Shown: positions 37,331 to 47,201 of the stretch, piece by piece | Layout of the letters: every line of letters begins with the position of its first letter | How positions within the stretch are numbered: the stretch's first letter is position 1 | Source: Petroclostridium xylanilyticum | GTDB taxonomy: Bacteria > Bacillota > Clostridia > SK-Y3 | Length of the DNA stretch: 64,000 nucleotides | Direction of reading: 5' to 3' | NCBI RefSeq assembly: GCF_002252565.1 | Contig: NZ_NPML01000007.1 | Coordinates: 1-64,000 of the forward strand | Notes under the pieces: model-generated | What the model was told of the DNA's origin: nothing | Database searches by the model: none | What the model saw: the letters and a program-made list of their open reading frames with translations, nothing else | Program-made: the position numbers and the translations under genes

Positions 37331-38415
37331 TAATTTTTCCCCTTTCCGTATATTTTCATTAGTTCTAAAAATTCATCGAATAAATATGCTGTATCTTTGG
37401 GCCCGGGTGACGCTTCCGGGTGAAACTGCACGGTAAAGACAGGCCTGTCTTTATAACGGACACCTTCGATAGTCCCATCGTTCATGTTAATATGGCTGAT
37501 TTCTGCTTTTGTTTTATCTAAAGAAGCTTCTACAATGGTATAGCCATGATTTTGGGATGTGATATAAGTAAGATCCTTTTTGATATCTTTTACTGGATGG
37601 TTGCAGCCTCTATGTCCGTATTTTAACCGTTGAGTATCCGCACCATTGGCCAAAGCAGTTAATTGATGGCCGAGACATATGCCAAATATGGGCTTTCCCG
37701 AGTCCATCAGTTTTTTAATATTTTTTATAACCTCCGAACAATCCTTTGGGTCCCCTGGTCCATTGGATAGCATAATTCCATCAGGGTTATGCCTTAAAAT
37801 TTCATCTGCACTACTTCTCGCAGGGAATACTATAACGTCGCAGCCTCTATTGACCAGAGAACGTATGATATTTGCTTTAGCGCCTAAATCAATTACTGCA
37901 ACCTTATAGCCTTCTCCGGGATATTTCTGTATTTCCTTGCATGTAACCTCATCTACAGGATTATTAATTCGGAAATTTTTTATTTCATCCAACCTTTGAC
38001 GAATATCAAAATTGGGATCTGTGGAAATAATACCGTTCATTGTACCCTTATCCCTTAAAATTCTGGTTAGTGCCCGAGTATCAATTCCCTCAATTCCTAT
38101 AATATTATATCTTTTAAGATACTCATTTAAAGTTTCGGTAGAACGCCAGTTGCTAGGTGTTTTACATAATTCTCTTACGATAAACCCTTTTACCTGGGGT
38201 TTTATTGATTCAAAGTCATCTATATTAACGCCATAGTTACCTATTAACGGATATGTCATTGTCACAATTTGACCGCAATAAGAAGGGTCAGTAAGTATTT
38301 CCTGATATCCTGTCATACCGGTATTGAATACGATTTCTCCGATTACTTCCCCTTCTGCGCCAAAACTATTGCCTTTAAAGATTGAGCCATCTTCTAAAGC
38401 CAATATTGCCTTCAT
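37330..38415 (-). CDS. carA: Carbamoyl-phosphate synthase, small subunit
   Basis: 361 residues. The glutaminase domain carries the cysteine nucleophile in [11 protein letters not shown] and the histidine/glutamate pair in [10 protein letters not shown]. It releases ammonia from glutamine and passes it to CarB. The N-terminal domain begins [15 protein letters not shown]. Its place inside the pyr operon suggests that it is the pyrimidine-specific enzyme. Confidence 0.97.
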   Translation of the reverse strand: MKAILALEDGSIFKGNSFGAEGEVIGEIVFNTGMTGYQEILTDPSYCGQIVTMTYPLIGNYGVNIDDFESIKPQVKGFIVRELCKTPSNWRSTETLNEYLKRYNIIGIEGIDTRALTRILRDKGTMNGIISTDPNFDIRQRLDEIKNFRINNPVDEVTCKEIQKYPGEGYKVAVIDLGAKANIIRSLVNRGCDVIVFPARSSADEILRHNPDGIMLSNGPGDPKDCSEVIKNIKKLMDSGKPIFGICLGHQLTALANGADTQRLKYGHRGCNHPVKDIKKDLTYITSQNHGYTIVEASLDKTKAEISHINMNDGTIEGVRYKDRPVFTVQFHPEASPGPKDTAYLFDEFLELMKIYGKGKN

Positions 38416-38449
38416 GTTTTATCCCACCTTTCAGTATAATGAACTATTT

Positions 38450-39370
38450 TTATATTATACAATTCAGTATCTCATCTCTCATCCTTATGGCTTCTTCTCT
38501 TGCTGCTGCAGCAAATTCTTTTTCTTCATATTTTTTGTTTATATATGCACACATGATTCCACGGGAAGAATTTACAATTGCACCTAGTCCGTCCTTGTTA
38601 AAACAGTTGGCAACATCCTTCGCTGTTCCACCCTGTGCCCCATATCCAGGAACCAGGAAGTAAGTGTTGGGCATTATTTTTCGTAATTTTGCAGCCTGTT
38701 CCGGGTAAGTCGCGCCTACTACTGCACCGATATTGCTGTATCCCTTTTGTCCCATGCATTGACTTCCCCATTGATTTACCAGTGCTGCAATTTTTTCATA
38801 GACTGTTTCACCTGCTGTCATCAGATCCTGTACTTCACCCGATGACCTATTGGATGTCTTAACCAGGATAAATATGCTTTTATTATATTTGCTGCAGTCA
38901 TTAATAAAAGGTTGAATACCATCTGTTCCCAGGTAAGGGTTTACTGTAATGCTATCGGACGCAAAGGCATCAACGTAAATATCCCCTTCGATTTGAGTTT
39001 TACCCAGGTATGCGGTAGAATAGGCTTCTGCAGTAGACCCAATATCATTTCTTTTGACATCGGTAATAACATATAACCCTTTATTTCTGGCATACTCTAT
39101 TGTTTCGTAAAGCGTCTTGATTCCTTCAACACCATACATTTCGTAATAGGCTGACTGGGGCTTGACAGCCGGAATAATATCGCAAAGCTCATCTATTAAC
39201 TTTTTGTTAAACTCCAGAATGGCCTGCGCCACCCCTTTGAGATTCCTTCCGCACCGGGTATAACACTCTTCCCTGATAAACTCCGGTACATATTCAATCC
39301 TCGGGTCCAGCCCAACCACCGAAGGATTATTCTTTTGCCTGATTTTATCAATTAATATATCTATAGACAT
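38450..39370 (-). CDS. pyrF: Orotidine 5'-phosphate decarboxylase (type 2)
   Basis: 306 residues from ATG 39370, eight bases after GGAGG. The catalytic DVKRNDIGSTAEAY motif is present. Length above 300 and the opening NNPSVVGLDPRIEYVP mark the longer type-2 family. It decarboxylates OMP to UMP, the last step. A short intergenic repeat lies between it and pyrC. Confidence 0.95.
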   Translation of the reverse strand: MSIDILIDKIRQKNNPSVVGLDPRIEYVPEFIREECYTRCGRNLKGVAQAILEFNKKLIDELCDIIPAVKPQSAYYEMYGVEGIKTLYETIEYARNKGLYVITDVKRNDIGSTAEAYSTAYLGKTQIEGDIYVDAFASDSITVNPYLGTDGIQPFINDCSKYNKSIFILVKTSNRSSGEVQDLMTAGETVYEKIAALVNQWGSQCMGQKGYSNIGAVVGATYPEQAAKLRKIMPNTYFLVPGYGAQGGTAKDVANCFNKDGLGAIVNSSRGIMCAYINKKYEEKEFAAAAREEAIRMRDEILNCII

Positions 39371-39385
39371 TCTCCATACCTCCAA

Positions 39386-39458
39386 ATGAAAATTTAGAGG
39401 CTAGAAGCTAGCGGTTAGAGGGCAAAATTACTCCCCGCTACCCGCTGCCCACTGCCCA
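39386..39458 (-). repeat. Short intergenic repeat between pyrC and pyrF
   Basis: Contains GAGGCTAGAAGCTAGCGGTTAG and then CCGCTACCCGCTGCCCACTGCCCACTA, both made of imperfect 7-8 base units. It does not interrupt the ribosome binding site of pyrF. Confidence 0.4.
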
Positions 39459-40751
39459 CTATAACAATACTTTTTGTCTTACAATTACTTTTCCCCCTAC
39501 AATGGTGTAGTGCACTGTTCCTTTTAACGTATAACCATGGTAGGGTGAATTTCTGCTTTTTGATTGGAACTTATTGATGTCCACTATATATTCTTCATTT
39601 TTATCAATCACTATGACATCTGCAGGCCTGTTAATCCCCAGGGATCCTTTATTCAATCCCAGGATATTAGCAGGATTTACACACATTTTTTGCAGTAACT
39701 GGCTCATGGTTAAGATACCGGTATCTACCAGGTAGGTTATTCCTAAAGCAAGGGCTGTTTCGAAACCTACAATTCCATTTGCTGCTTTATCAAATTCAAC
39801 ATTTTTTTCATCTATATGGTGCGGAGCATGGTCAGTTGCAATAACGTCAATGGTTCCATCTTTTAAGCCCTCCTTAACTGCTTCTACATCTTCTTCCGTC
39901 CTTAAAGGCGGGTTCATTTTGGCAGCAGTGTTGTAGCCTTCCACAGCTTTATCCGTTAATGTAAAATAGTGAGGACATGTTTCACAGGTCACTTTTACGC
40001 CTCTGGCCTTGGCATGACGGATGATTTCAACCGCTCCCGCTGTACTTACATGGGCAATGTGTATGGGCGTTCCGGTTACTTCTGACAGGACAATGTCCCT
40101 TGCAACCATTACATCTTCTGCGGCTCGGGTGATGCCTTTCAATCCTAGATAGGTAGACATGTATCCCTCGTTCATTACACCGTCGCCTACAAGTGTCAGA
40201 TCTTCACAGTGGGATATTACAGGAGTATCAAACATGTTTGCATACTGCAATGCTCTTCTCATGAGAGAAGAATTCATGACAGGTTTTCCATCATCGGAAA
40301 CAGCCACAACACCTGCAAACTTCAATTCCCCTATCTCAGCTAACTCTTCACCTTTCAATCCTTTCGTGATAGCCCCGATGGGATATACATTTACCACTCC
40401 TACATTTTTAGCCTTTGTCTTTACGTATTCTACTATCGCTTGGTTATCTATGACAGGATTTGTATTTGGCATGCATGCAATGGAAGTAAAACCTCCAACT
40501 GCTGCACTCCTCGTCCCGCTTTCAATGTCCTCTTTATATTCATAACCAGGTTCCCGGAGGTGGCAATGCATGTCTATCAGCCCGGGTACAACAAGTTTTC
40601 CTTCTGCGTCAATAACCTCAATATCCCCTCCACTGTAATCAAGTTCTTTATCAATTTCTACAATTAAGCCGTTTTCAATATATATATCCAATTTATCATC
40701 TCTTCTATTTTTCGGATCAATTACATGTCCATTTTTAATTAATATTCTCAT
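39459..40751 (-). CDS. pyrC: Dihydroorotase
   Basis: 430 residues from ATG 40751; AAAGGGTGG is just upstream, and an in-frame start 21 bases earlier lacks it. [10 protein letters not shown] (metal histidines), ATDHAPHH and the carbamylated-lysine region are class I dihydroorotase motifs. It closes carbamoyl aspartate to dihydroorotate. It overlaps pyrB by 17 bases. Confidence 0.95.
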   Translation of the reverse strand: MRILIKNGHVIDPKNRRDDKLDIYIENGLIVEIDKELDYSGGDIEVIDAEGKLVVPGLIDMHCHLREPGYEYKEDIESGTRSAAVGGFTSIACMPNTNPVIDNQAIVEYVKTKAKNVGVVNVYPIGAITKGLKGEELAEIGELKFAGVVAVSDDGKPVMNSSLMRRALQYANMFDTPVISHCEDLTLVGDGVMNEGYMSTYLGLKGITRAAEDVMVARDIVLSEVTGTPIHIAHVSTAGAVEIIRHAKARGVKVTCETCPHYFTLTDKAVEGYNTAAKMNPPLRTEEDVEAVKEGLKDGTIDVIATDHAPHHIDEKNVEFDKAANGIVGFETALALGITYLVDTGILTMSQLLQKMCVNPANILGLNKGSLGINRPADVIVIDKNEEYIVDINKFQSKSRNSPYHGYTLKGTVHYTIVGGKVIVRQKVLL

Positions 40752-41676
40752 TGCTACCACCCTTTCTAGCAAATAGATAAAGTACAGCCATCCTTACAGC
40801 AACACCGTTCGTAACCTGCTCATTGATGAGAGATTTCTCGCCATCTATTACATCCGATGATAGCTCTACACCACGGTTCACAGGACCAGGATGAAGAAGA
40901 AGTGCATCTTCCTTGGCAAACATAAGTCTTTTATCGTCAATTCCAAAAAACCTCGCATATTCCCGCGTGGTTGGGAAAAGGCCTCTTTTTTGCCGCTCCA
41001 GCTGTATTCGGAGCCCCATAACAACATCAGCATCCAGTAAAGCTTCCTGGACGCTATTAAAGACTTTTACCCCCGTCTTTTCAATTTCCGGTGGAATGAG
41101 CGTTGCCGGCCCGGCTACACAGACTTCTGCACCTAGCTTTGTTAAGCCCCAAATATTACTGCGTGCCACTCTGCTATGTGCAATATCGCCGATAATAGCA
41201 ACCTTTAATCCCTTTATTTTTCCTTTTTTCTCCTTTATTGTCATCATATCCAGAAGTGCCTGTGTAGGGTGTTCATTCATGCCATCCCCTGCATTAATGA
41301 CAGAAGCCTTTACGTTTTTTGCTAAAAGGTGTGGAGCCCCTGACATAGGGTGGCGGATAATGATAATGTCGGTTCCCATCATATCAATGGTTTTTCCTGT
41401 ATCTATTAAAGTTTCACCTTTTGCAACGCTGCTTCCGGAGGCGCTGATATTTGCTGCACTGGCACTCATATATTTTGCAGCCAGTTCAAAAGATAAACGC
41501 GTTCTGGTGCTATTTTCGTAAAAAAGGGTAATGATCGATTTCCCCTGTAAATGAGGGGTCTTTTTATTTTTTTGTGAAAGTACATATTTCATGGTTTCAG
41601 CATTGTTCAAAATGTATTTAATTTCTTCAGCCGATAAATCCTTAAGCCCAAGAAGATCTTTTCTTTTACCCAGCAT
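40735..41676 (-). CDS. pyrB: Aspartate carbamoyltransferase, catalytic subunit
   Basis: 313 residues. [16 protein letters not shown] binds carbamoyl phosphate, and HPTQALLDM and LHPGPVNRG complete the active site. The regulatory chain PyrI is not in the window, as in Bacillus, so this is probably an unregulated trimer. It catalyses the committed step. Confidence 0.96.
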   Translation of the reverse strand: MLGKRKDLLGLKDLSAEEIKYILNNAETMKYVLSQKNKKTPHLQGKSIITLFYENSTRTRLSFELAAKYMSASAANISASGSSVAKGETLIDTGKTIDMMGTDIIIIRHPMSGAPHLLAKNVKASVINAGDGMNEHPTQALLDMMTIKEKKGKIKGLKVAIIGDIAHSRVARSNIWGLTKLGAEVCVAGPATLIPPEIEKTGVKVFNSVQEALLDADVVMGLRIQLERQKRGLFPTTREYARFFGIDDKRLMFAKEDALLLHPGPVNRGVELSSDVIDGEKSLINEQVTNGVAVRMAVLYLFARKGGSNENIN

Positions 41677-41714
41677 ATTTCAATCACCTCATATTAAATA
41701 AATCATATGTTTTC

Positions 41715-41750
41715 AAAAAGAGTAGTAGGACATGCCTTACTACTCTTTTT
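41715..41750 (-). terminator. Hairpin terminator between uraA and pyrB
   Basis: AAAAAGAGTAGTAGG (41715-41729) pairs with CCTTACTACTCTTTTT (41735-41750), with one bulge. A T-run is present in both directions. Lying inside the operon, it likely lowers pyrB-pyrE expression relative to uraA, but no PyrR-binding sequence is visible in the 79-base gap. Confidence 0.75.
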
Positions 41751-41755
41751 AATTC

Positions 41756-42976
41756 CTAAACATTTTGAGGAAGTAATTTATTCGCAATGATTCCTACCAA
41801 CGCAGCTAAAAATAACCCGGACACTTTAAAAGTTTCAGTAATTGCAATATCTCCCACTCCCAGTCCCACTACAAGTATGAGAGAGACTATAATCAAATTT
41901 CTACTATGGGTGAAATCTAATTCAGCTTCCGATATGGTTCTCATCCCAATACTTGCAATCATACCAAACAATATGAGGCTTACTCCTCCCATAACAGGAA
42001 CAGGAATGGTTTGTAAAATTGCCCCCAGCTTACCAACAAGGCTAAGAATAATTGCATAAACTGCTGCAATTCTGAGAATTTTAGGATCATATACCTTTGT
42101 TACTGCCAAAACACCGGTATTCTCACTGTACGTGGTGTTTGCCGGACCTCCAAAGCAGCCGGCGACAAAGGTAGCTAACCCATCCCCCAGTAGAGTTCTG
42201 TGCAATCCGGGGTCTTTAAAGAAATCCTTCCCGACAACTGCACCATTTGTAGTAATATCACCGATATGTTCCATGAAAGTTACAATTGCTATCGGAGCTA
42301 TTAGAGAGATGGCAGTCAAATTAAACGCGGGAAGGGTAAAAAATTCTCCTCTTAATATAGAAATAAAGTTAAACCAATCAGCATCAACAATGGCCTGTGT
42401 ATTTATAAGAGGTTTTTCACCGGTGAGCTTAAGATAATCCAGGATTAGGGTTAAAATATATCCAGAAGCTATACCAATAAGTATGGGTACTAATTTAAAG
42501 AAACCTTTATCAAAGACTGTAACAACGATTACTACCAGTAAGACAAATACCGCAATGTACCAGTTACCTGATGCCATATCTACTGCAACAGGACTTAAGG
42601 TTAAACCGATTACCATAATAATTGGACCGGTAACGACAGGAGGGAAAAAGCTTCTAATCTTTTCTACACCTATTAGTGCTACCAACTCTGATAGGATAAC
42701 GTACACCAAACCGGCTGCCATAATCCCGCCCTGTGCAGCTGGAATACCATAATTTTTTACTACTAATTGTATTGCACCTATAAAAGCAAAACTGGAACCG
42801 AGAAACACCGGTACTTTCTTACCGGTAATATAATGAAATACTAACGTTCCAACACCTGCAGTGAACAGTGCAACAGCAGGATGCAGGCCTGTTAATGCTG
42901 GAACTAAAACAGTCGCTCCAAACATCGCAAATAAGTGCTGCAAACCTAAAATATAAGATTTTACGCCATTGGACAT
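41756..42976 (-). CDS. uraA: Uracil permease
   Basis: 406 residues from ATG 42976 (AAAGGGGA before it); the upstream in-frame extension has no site. It has about 14 hydrophobic segments and the NCS2 family motifs LQHLFAMFGATVLVP near the start and FGGPANTTYSENTG(V) in the middle. It brings in uracil by proton symport. The location between pyrR and pyrB is the same as pyrP in B. subtilis. Confidence 0.94.
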   Translation of the reverse strand: MSNGVKSYILGLQHLFAMFGATVLVPALTGLHPAVALFTAGVGTLVFHYITGKKVPVFLGSSFAFIGAIQLVVKNYGIPAAQGGIMAAGLVYVILSELVALIGVEKIRSFFPPVVTGPIIMVIGLTLSPVAVDMASGNWYIAVFVLLVVIVVTVFDKGFFKLVPILIGIASGYILTLILDYLKLTGEKPLINTQAIVDADWFNFISILRGEFFTLPAFNLTAISLIAPIAIVTFMEHIGDITTNGAVVGKDFFKDPGLHRTLLGDGLATFVAGCFGGPANTTYSENTGVLAVTKVYDPKILRIAAVYAIILSLVGKLGAILQTIPVPVMGGVSLILFGMIASIGMRTISEAELDFTHSRNLIIVSLILVVGLGVGDIAITETFKVSGLFLAALVGIIANKLLPQNV

Positions 42977-43082
42977 TTTAAATTCCCCTTTCACTTTTCT
43001 TGTTATATATTTACTAACCCCCATGTAGTATCACTTATCACTGCATGGATAGTAATAAATCCAGCCCCACGCCATTGAGATC

Positions 43083-43637
43083 TTATTCTACATTGCTCTG
43101 GTCTTGATTACTAATGACCACTTTATTAACTCCATCTATTTCTTTAACTTTCACATGTACTACTTCATTTTTGGACGTAGGTACATTTTTTCCTACATAA
43201 TCTGCTCTAATGGGAAGTTCTCTATGTCCCCTGTCAATCAAGATTGCCAGTTGAATCATTTTAGGCCTTCCCAAATCCATGATTGCATCAATTGCAGCCC
43301 TTACCGTACGTCCTGTATATAGTACATCATCTACAAGAACAATTTTTTTACCTGTGATTGAAAAACCAATTTCAGTACCATTAATTACCGGATGTTCGGA
43401 AAGTAAACTTAAATCATCCCTATAGAGTGTAATATCAAGAATCCCAACAGAAATTTCCGTACCTTCCACTTCTTTTATTTTTGAAGCTATTCTTTGAGCT
43501 AACGGCACACCGCGTCTTTGAATTCCAATTAAAACCAGTTCTTCAACTCCCTTATTCTTTTCAATAATCTCATGAGATATCCTTGTTATGGCTCTTTGCA
43601 TTGCCTGCTCATCCATAATTTCTGCTTTTTCAACCAT
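43083..43637 (-). CDS. pyrR: PyrR, pyr operon attenuator and uracil phosphoribosyltransferase
   Basis: 184 residues from ATG 43637, which aligns with the B. subtilis start; TTG 43643 is better spaced from AAGGAGA. The PRPP loop [16 protein letters not shown] is present, and [18 protein letters not shown] is the conserved opening. It binds the leader RNA of its own operon when UMP is high and lets the terminator form. The leader at 43681-43830 has the expected target. Confidence 0.95.
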   Translation of the reverse strand: MVEKAEIMDEQAMQRAITRISHEIIEKNKGVEELVLIGIQRRGVPLAQRIASKIKEVEGTEISVGILDITLYRDDLSLLSEHPVINGTEIGFSITGKKIVLVDDVLYTGRTVRAAIDAIMDLGRPKMIQLAILIDRGHRELPIRADYVGKNVPTSKNEVVHVKVKEIDGVNKVVISNQDQSNVE

Positions 43638-43680
43638 TTCCAAATTACATCTCCTTCCTTCATGGTTTATCATAAATTTG

Positions 43681-43800
43681 ACAAAATAAAAAACTTCTTA
43701 CCGGCCGGTAAGAAGTTGAAACGTCACAAAAACTCCACAAAAATATATGCTTAGCCTATCGCAAGCATCTCCCTCTCAACCTTACCAGCCTCACAGGACT
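43681..43800 (-). promoter_or_regulatory. PyrR attenuator (antiterminator/terminator leader)
   Basis: On the minus strand AGTCCTGTGAGGCT (43800-43787) matches the PyrR site ARUCCNGNGAGGYU. GGTAAG...GTTGA next to it can pair with TCAACTTCTTACC (antiterminator). The terminator AACTTCTTACC/GGTAAGAAGTT (43692-43717) follows with a T-run (43681-43691). Confidence 0.88.
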
Positions 43801-43837
43801 AATTTAAAGGTTAACCACTTTTTATCAAGTTTATTTA

Positions 43838-43866
43838 ATTATATACCAAGTATTATATTTTGTCTA
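43838..43866 (-). promoter_or_regulatory. Promoter of the pyr operon
   Basis: TAGACA (43866-43861), a 17-base spacer and TATAAT (43843-43838) precede the attenuator by about 35 bases. It lies across the stop codon of the rluD-like gene. Confidence 0.75.
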
Positions 43867-44793
43867 CTATTTTATTAAATTTTTACGCAATAGATTTAAT
43901 AATTTGTCGAAATAAGGGGGCGGAGACACTTCAAATTCCAGATATTCATTGGTTGTTGGATGGATAAATCCAATTATTTTGGCATGTAAAGCCTGTCCGT
44001 TTAAATTAAACCTATCTTTTTTTGGCCCGTAGACAGGGTCTCCAATGATAGGGTGACCGATATAACTCATGTGCACCCTTATTTGATGAGTTCTGCCTGT
44101 CTCCAGCTTACACTCTATATATGAATAGTTGCCTAATCTTTCAAGTACTTTAAAATGTGTTACAGCGTTTCTACCATTTTTAGTAGTAACACTCATTTTT
44201 TTTCTATCTACAGGATGCCTTCCTATGGGTGCATCGATGATTCCGCTATCATTTTTTAAAGCACCATATACGATGGCTACATATCTTCTGCTGAGAGAAT
44301 GATCTTTAATCTGTTTGGCCAGCTTGATGTGAGCCCTATTATTTTTTGCAACCAACAGCAAGCCGGAGGTATCTTTGTCAATTCTATGGACAATACCAGG
44401 ACGGATAATACCGTTAATTGCAGAAAGATTATCCCCACAGTGTTTCATAAGTGCATTCACCAGCGTACCGGTATAATTTCCTGCAGCAGGATGAACAACC
44501 ATCCCCTGGGGCTTATTAACCACAAGCAGGTCTGCGTCCTCGTAAACAATATCCAGTTCAATGTCCTCGGCTTTTATTTCAAGCTTTTCCGGTTCAGGTA
44601 TTTCAACATGAACCATATCATTGGCCTTAACCTTGTAATTTTGTTTCACAGCTTTATTATTCACTTGAACAAGTCCGTCGTTTATAATTTTCTGTGCATA
44701 AGAACGGGACAGGTCCTTTATTTTATCACTTAAGTATTTGTCAATTCTTATATTATTGTCCTCTTTTGCTACTATCAACTGCTGCGTGGTCAT
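43867..44793 (-). CDS. RluA-family pseudouridine synthase (RluD/YlyB-like)
   Basis: 308 residues. An N-terminal S4 RNA-binding domain (residues ~12-75) is followed by the catalytic motif HRIDKDTSGLLLVAKN with the aspartate nucleophile, and later GRTHQIRVHM. It isomerises uridines in rRNA. Location between lspA and pyrR equals ylyB of B. subtilis. AAAGGATG at the end of lspA is its ribosome binding site. Confidence 0.93.
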   Translation of the reverse strand: MTTQQLIVAKEDNNIRIDKYLSDKIKDLSRSYAQKIINDGLVQVNNKAVKQNYKVKANDMVHVEIPEPEKLEIKAEDIELDIVYEDADLLVVNKPQGMVVHPAAGNYTGTLVNALMKHCGDNLSAINGIIRPGIVHRIDKDTSGLLLVAKNNRAHIKLAKQIKDHSLSRRYVAIVYGALKNDSGIIDAPIGRHPVDRKKMSVTTKNGRNAVTHFKVLERLGNYSYIECKLETGRTHQIRVHMSYIGHPIIGDPVYGPKKDRFNLNGQALHAKIIGFIHPTTNEYLEFEVSPPPYFDKLLNLLRKNLIK

Positions 44794-45261
44794 TTACGCT
44801 TCATCCTTTTTTTCTTCGTATTTAAAAAGAAGATAATATGACAGCAAAACGGTTCCTACCACTACAAATGAATCTGCAACATTAAATACAGGCCAGTTAA
44901 TCAGGTTAAAATCAAAAAAATCTATGACATAACTGTATCTGATCCTATCAATAAGGTTGCCTACAGCCCCACCTAATATCATGGACAAACTTACCATCAG
45001 TAATTTGTTTCCCGGTTTTTTCTTGATTATATAGTAGATGATTGCAAGCATAATAATGATAGTAACTATGACAAAAAACCACTTTTGATTTTGAAGTATT
45101 CCAAAAGCTGCACCCTTATTTTTAACAAATGTAAGATGGAATACATTTTCTATCAAGGGAATAGTCTCATAATTGATGAGCTTTGTAGCTGCCAAATACT
45201 TTGTGTATTGGTCTAATCCTATGATCACTGCTATAATGATAAACCAAATCAAATATCTCAA
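44794..45261 (-). CDS. lspA: Lipoprotein signal peptidase
   Basis: 155 residues with four membrane segments. The catalytic aspartates are in YVIDFFDF (D114) and NVADSFVV (D130); GNLIDRIR is the conserved box. It removes signal peptides from prolipoproteins at the membrane. No ATG is present: TTG at 45261 is possible, but TTG three codons later is better spaced from AAGGGG. Confidence 0.94.
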   Translation of the reverse strand: MRYLIWFIIIAVIIGLDQYTKYLAATKLINYETIPLIENVFHLTFVKNKGAAFGILQNQKWFFVIVTIIIMLAIIYYIIKKKPGNKLLMVSLSMILGGAVGNLIDRIRYSYVIDFFDFNLINWPVFNVADSFVVVGTVLLSYYLLFKYEEKKDEA

Positions 45262-45568
45262 CCCCTTATGGTTATTTTCTAATAAATTATAGCATTACTC
45301 AGGGGCATTGTAAATGGTTGAGGCGATTTTCCGGCCTCAGCATTCCATATATGATGGTACCCACCCGAATCGGTGGGCAGTTTTTACTCCCCACTGTCCA
45401 CAGTCGCATGGGGCTTCGACATGGGGACGGTTCCTCAGTCGCATGAAAAGCGCATTCGACAGACGAACCGTCCCCATGTCGCATCCCTTCTTCCTGCTAA
45501 ACCGGACTTTTTCTGTGGTTTCGATTTTACTCCCCACTCCCCACTGTTCACTCCCCACTATTTTCATA
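45262..45568. other. Intergenic repeat-rich region
   Basis: 307 bases without a supported gene. It holds the dispersed palindrome at 45418-45487 and several CCCCACT(GTTC/GTCC)ACTCCCC runs (about 45382-45405 and 45532-45560) like those found elsewhere in intergenic DNA. No promoter or RNA gene is evident. Confidence 0.6.
45418..45487. repeat. Intergenic palindromic repeat (GTCGCATCC family), second copy
   Basis: GACATGGGGACGGTTC (45418-45433) pairs perfectly with GAACCGTCCCCATGTC (45465-45480), 16 bp, around 31 bases. The flanks GCGACTGAGGAACCGTC (minus strand) and TGTCGCATCCC are shared with the copy at 4559-4592. Confidence 0.7.
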
Positions 45569-46210
45569 TTAATCGGGCAGCTGGTCTTTATACTCCTTAT
45601 TGCTTATCTGATCCATGTCGTCAACCATTCCCTGCTTATCAGTTTCATTTGTATAATATTCTTCATAATCATGGTATCCTCCCATATCCTGGGGTGTATC
45701 GGCAGAACCATATTTCATAACATCGTACAACTGATCCATTCCTTCATATTCATCATCTTCCTGTTTATTTAAATACTTTCTTCCAAAGGGTGCATCTATT
45801 ACTTTTTCCTCAACAGGACGGTTGTTCATTAAATACTCCATATCAATTTCTTTTTTCTTTTCACAATCAATGCATAAACGTGCGGATGGTAATATTTCCA
45901 ATCGCTCTTCACCAATTTCTTTACCGCATAACTCACATTTTCCATAAGTACCATTCTTAATTCTCTGGAGTGCATCATGTATTTCTTTAATTTGATGCTC
46001 CTCGCTTACCTGCAGCCCCATATTATGTTCTAATTCAAACATTTCTGAGCCTAAATCTGCGGGATGATTATCGTAATTTGAAAGTTCACCTGCTGAGTAT
46101 TTATCACTTTCCCCCATATCAAATTTCTTCATATCGTTCAGTACATGGTCATGTTGTTGCTTTTCCTGTAAAAGCAATTTTCTAAATTTATCTAATTTCT
46201 TACTATCCAT
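45569..46210 (-). CDS. TraR/DksA-type zinc finger protein (YteA/YlyA-like)
   Basis: 213 residues from ATG 46210, with GGAGG nine bases before. A coiled-coil N-terminal half (residues 1-90) is followed by the four-cysteine finger CELCGKEIG ... RLCIDCEKK. The last 60 residues are acidic and tyrosine-rich, as in Firmicutes YteA/YlyA proteins. The position next to lspA is that of ylyA in B. subtilis. Function is possibly in RNA polymerase binding or sporulation; uncertain. Confidence 0.85.
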   Translation of the reverse strand: MDSKKLDKFRKLLLQEKQQHDHVLNDMKKFDMGESDKYSAGELSNYDNHPADLGSEMFELEHNMGLQVSEEHQIKEIHDALQRIKNGTYGKCELCGKEIGEERLEILPSARLCIDCEKKKEIDMEYLMNNRPVEEKVIDAPFGRKYLNKQEDDEYEGMDQLYDVMKYGSADTPQDMGGYHDYEEYYTNETDKQGMVDDMDQISNKEYKDQLPD

Positions 46211-46371
46211 CTGTTTATCCTCCAATGAATAAAATTCACAAGTCCACAGACCTTTTATCTGATATGTTTCTGTGAACAGATATGAGCAAACTTATTTGTA
46301 CTCAAAATTAATTTTCCCTAAAAACATATGCGTTATTATTAAATAATTAAGTATAAATTTCCTTAAAATGA

Positions 46372-46399
46372 TTGAAAAATAATCATAATGCTATATAAT
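46372..46399 (+). promoter_or_regulatory. Promoter of mtnP
   Basis: TTGAAA (46372-46377), 16 bases and TATAAT (46394-46399) lie about 40 bases before the start codon, in the 232-base divergent gap. Confidence 0.55.
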
Positions 46400-46442
46400 T
46401 TAAAATGAGCAAAATATAATTACTACCTGAGGAGGAATCATA

Positions 46443-47198
46443 ATGGATAAACGTGCAGATATCGGAGTATTTGGAGGTTCTGGCTTTTATTCCTTTTTAG
46501 AAAATGTCGAAGAAATAGAAGTGGATACTCCGTATGGAAAACCAAGTGACAAAATAGCTCTTGCTACAATTGGAAATAAAAAAGTGGCATTTCTTCCCCG
46601 TCACGGGAAAAAACACCAATACCCACCTCATTTAGTCCCTTACAGGGCCAATATCTACGCTATGAAAATGCTTGGAGTTAAAAAAATTATTGCTCCAAAT
46701 GCCTGCGGCAGCCTTCAACCGCATGTCAAGCCGGGAGAATTTGTAATATGCGACCAGTTTGTTGACCGGACCACAGGCAGAGCCGATACGTTCTTTGAAG
46801 GCCCGGAGGTAAAACATGTCAGCCCGGCTGACCCGTATGATCCGGAATTGAGAAAACTGGCAATCGAAACAGCCAGGGAACTTAATATTCCCGTCCATGA
46901 AACCGGTACAGTTGTTGTTATCCAGGGCCCCAGGTTCTCTACAAGGGCAGAAAGCCGATGGTTCAGCAAAATGGGCTGGGAAGTTATCAATATGACCCAA
47001 TATCCGGAATGCTACCTTGCATTGGAAATGGAAATACCTTATGTAAATATTTCTCTTATTACCGATTATGATGCGGGTCTGGAAGGCCGTGACGATATAA
47101 AGCCGGTTACCCATGAAGCTGTCCTGAAAGTTTTTAACGAGAACGTGGAAAATGTAAAAAAATTAATTTATACGATGATAGAAAAAATGGAGTTGTAA
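46443..47198 (+). CDS. mtnP: S-methyl-5'-thioadenosine phosphorylase
   Basis: 251 residues. GVFGGSGFYSF, the phosphate-binding RHGKKHQYPPHLVPYRAN, and NMTQYPECYLALEME are motifs of MtnP/PNP. It cuts methylthioadenosine, left over from polyamine or other SAM-using reactions, into adenine and methylthioribose phosphate. GAGGAGG precedes ATG. mtnA follows 3 bases later and takes the product, so the pair begins methionine salvage. Confidence 0.94.
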   Translation: MDKRADIGVFGGSGFYSFLENVEEIEVDTPYGKPSDKIALATIGNKKVAFLPRHGKKHQYPPHLVPYRANIYAMKMLGVKKIIAPNACGSLQPHVKPGEFVICDQFVDRTTGRADTFFEGPEVKHVSPADPYDPELRKLAIETARELNIPVHETGTVVVIQGPRFSTRAESRWFSKMGWEVINMTQYPECYLALEMEIPYVNISLITDYDAGLEGRDDIKPVTHEAVLKVFNENVENVKKLIYTMIEKMEL

Positions 47199-47201
47199 AA
47201 A

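Noticed and set aside
42977-43082. A second PyrR attenuator between pyrR and uraA, as in B. subtilis
   Set aside because: I found no ARUCCNGNGAGGYU sequence and no terminator stem there.
43674-43681. Possibility that the attenuator region was a second terminator for the rluD-like gene
   Set aside because: The PyrR-binding motif and the promoter at 43838-43866 show it belongs to pyrR; the rluD-like gene ends before it.
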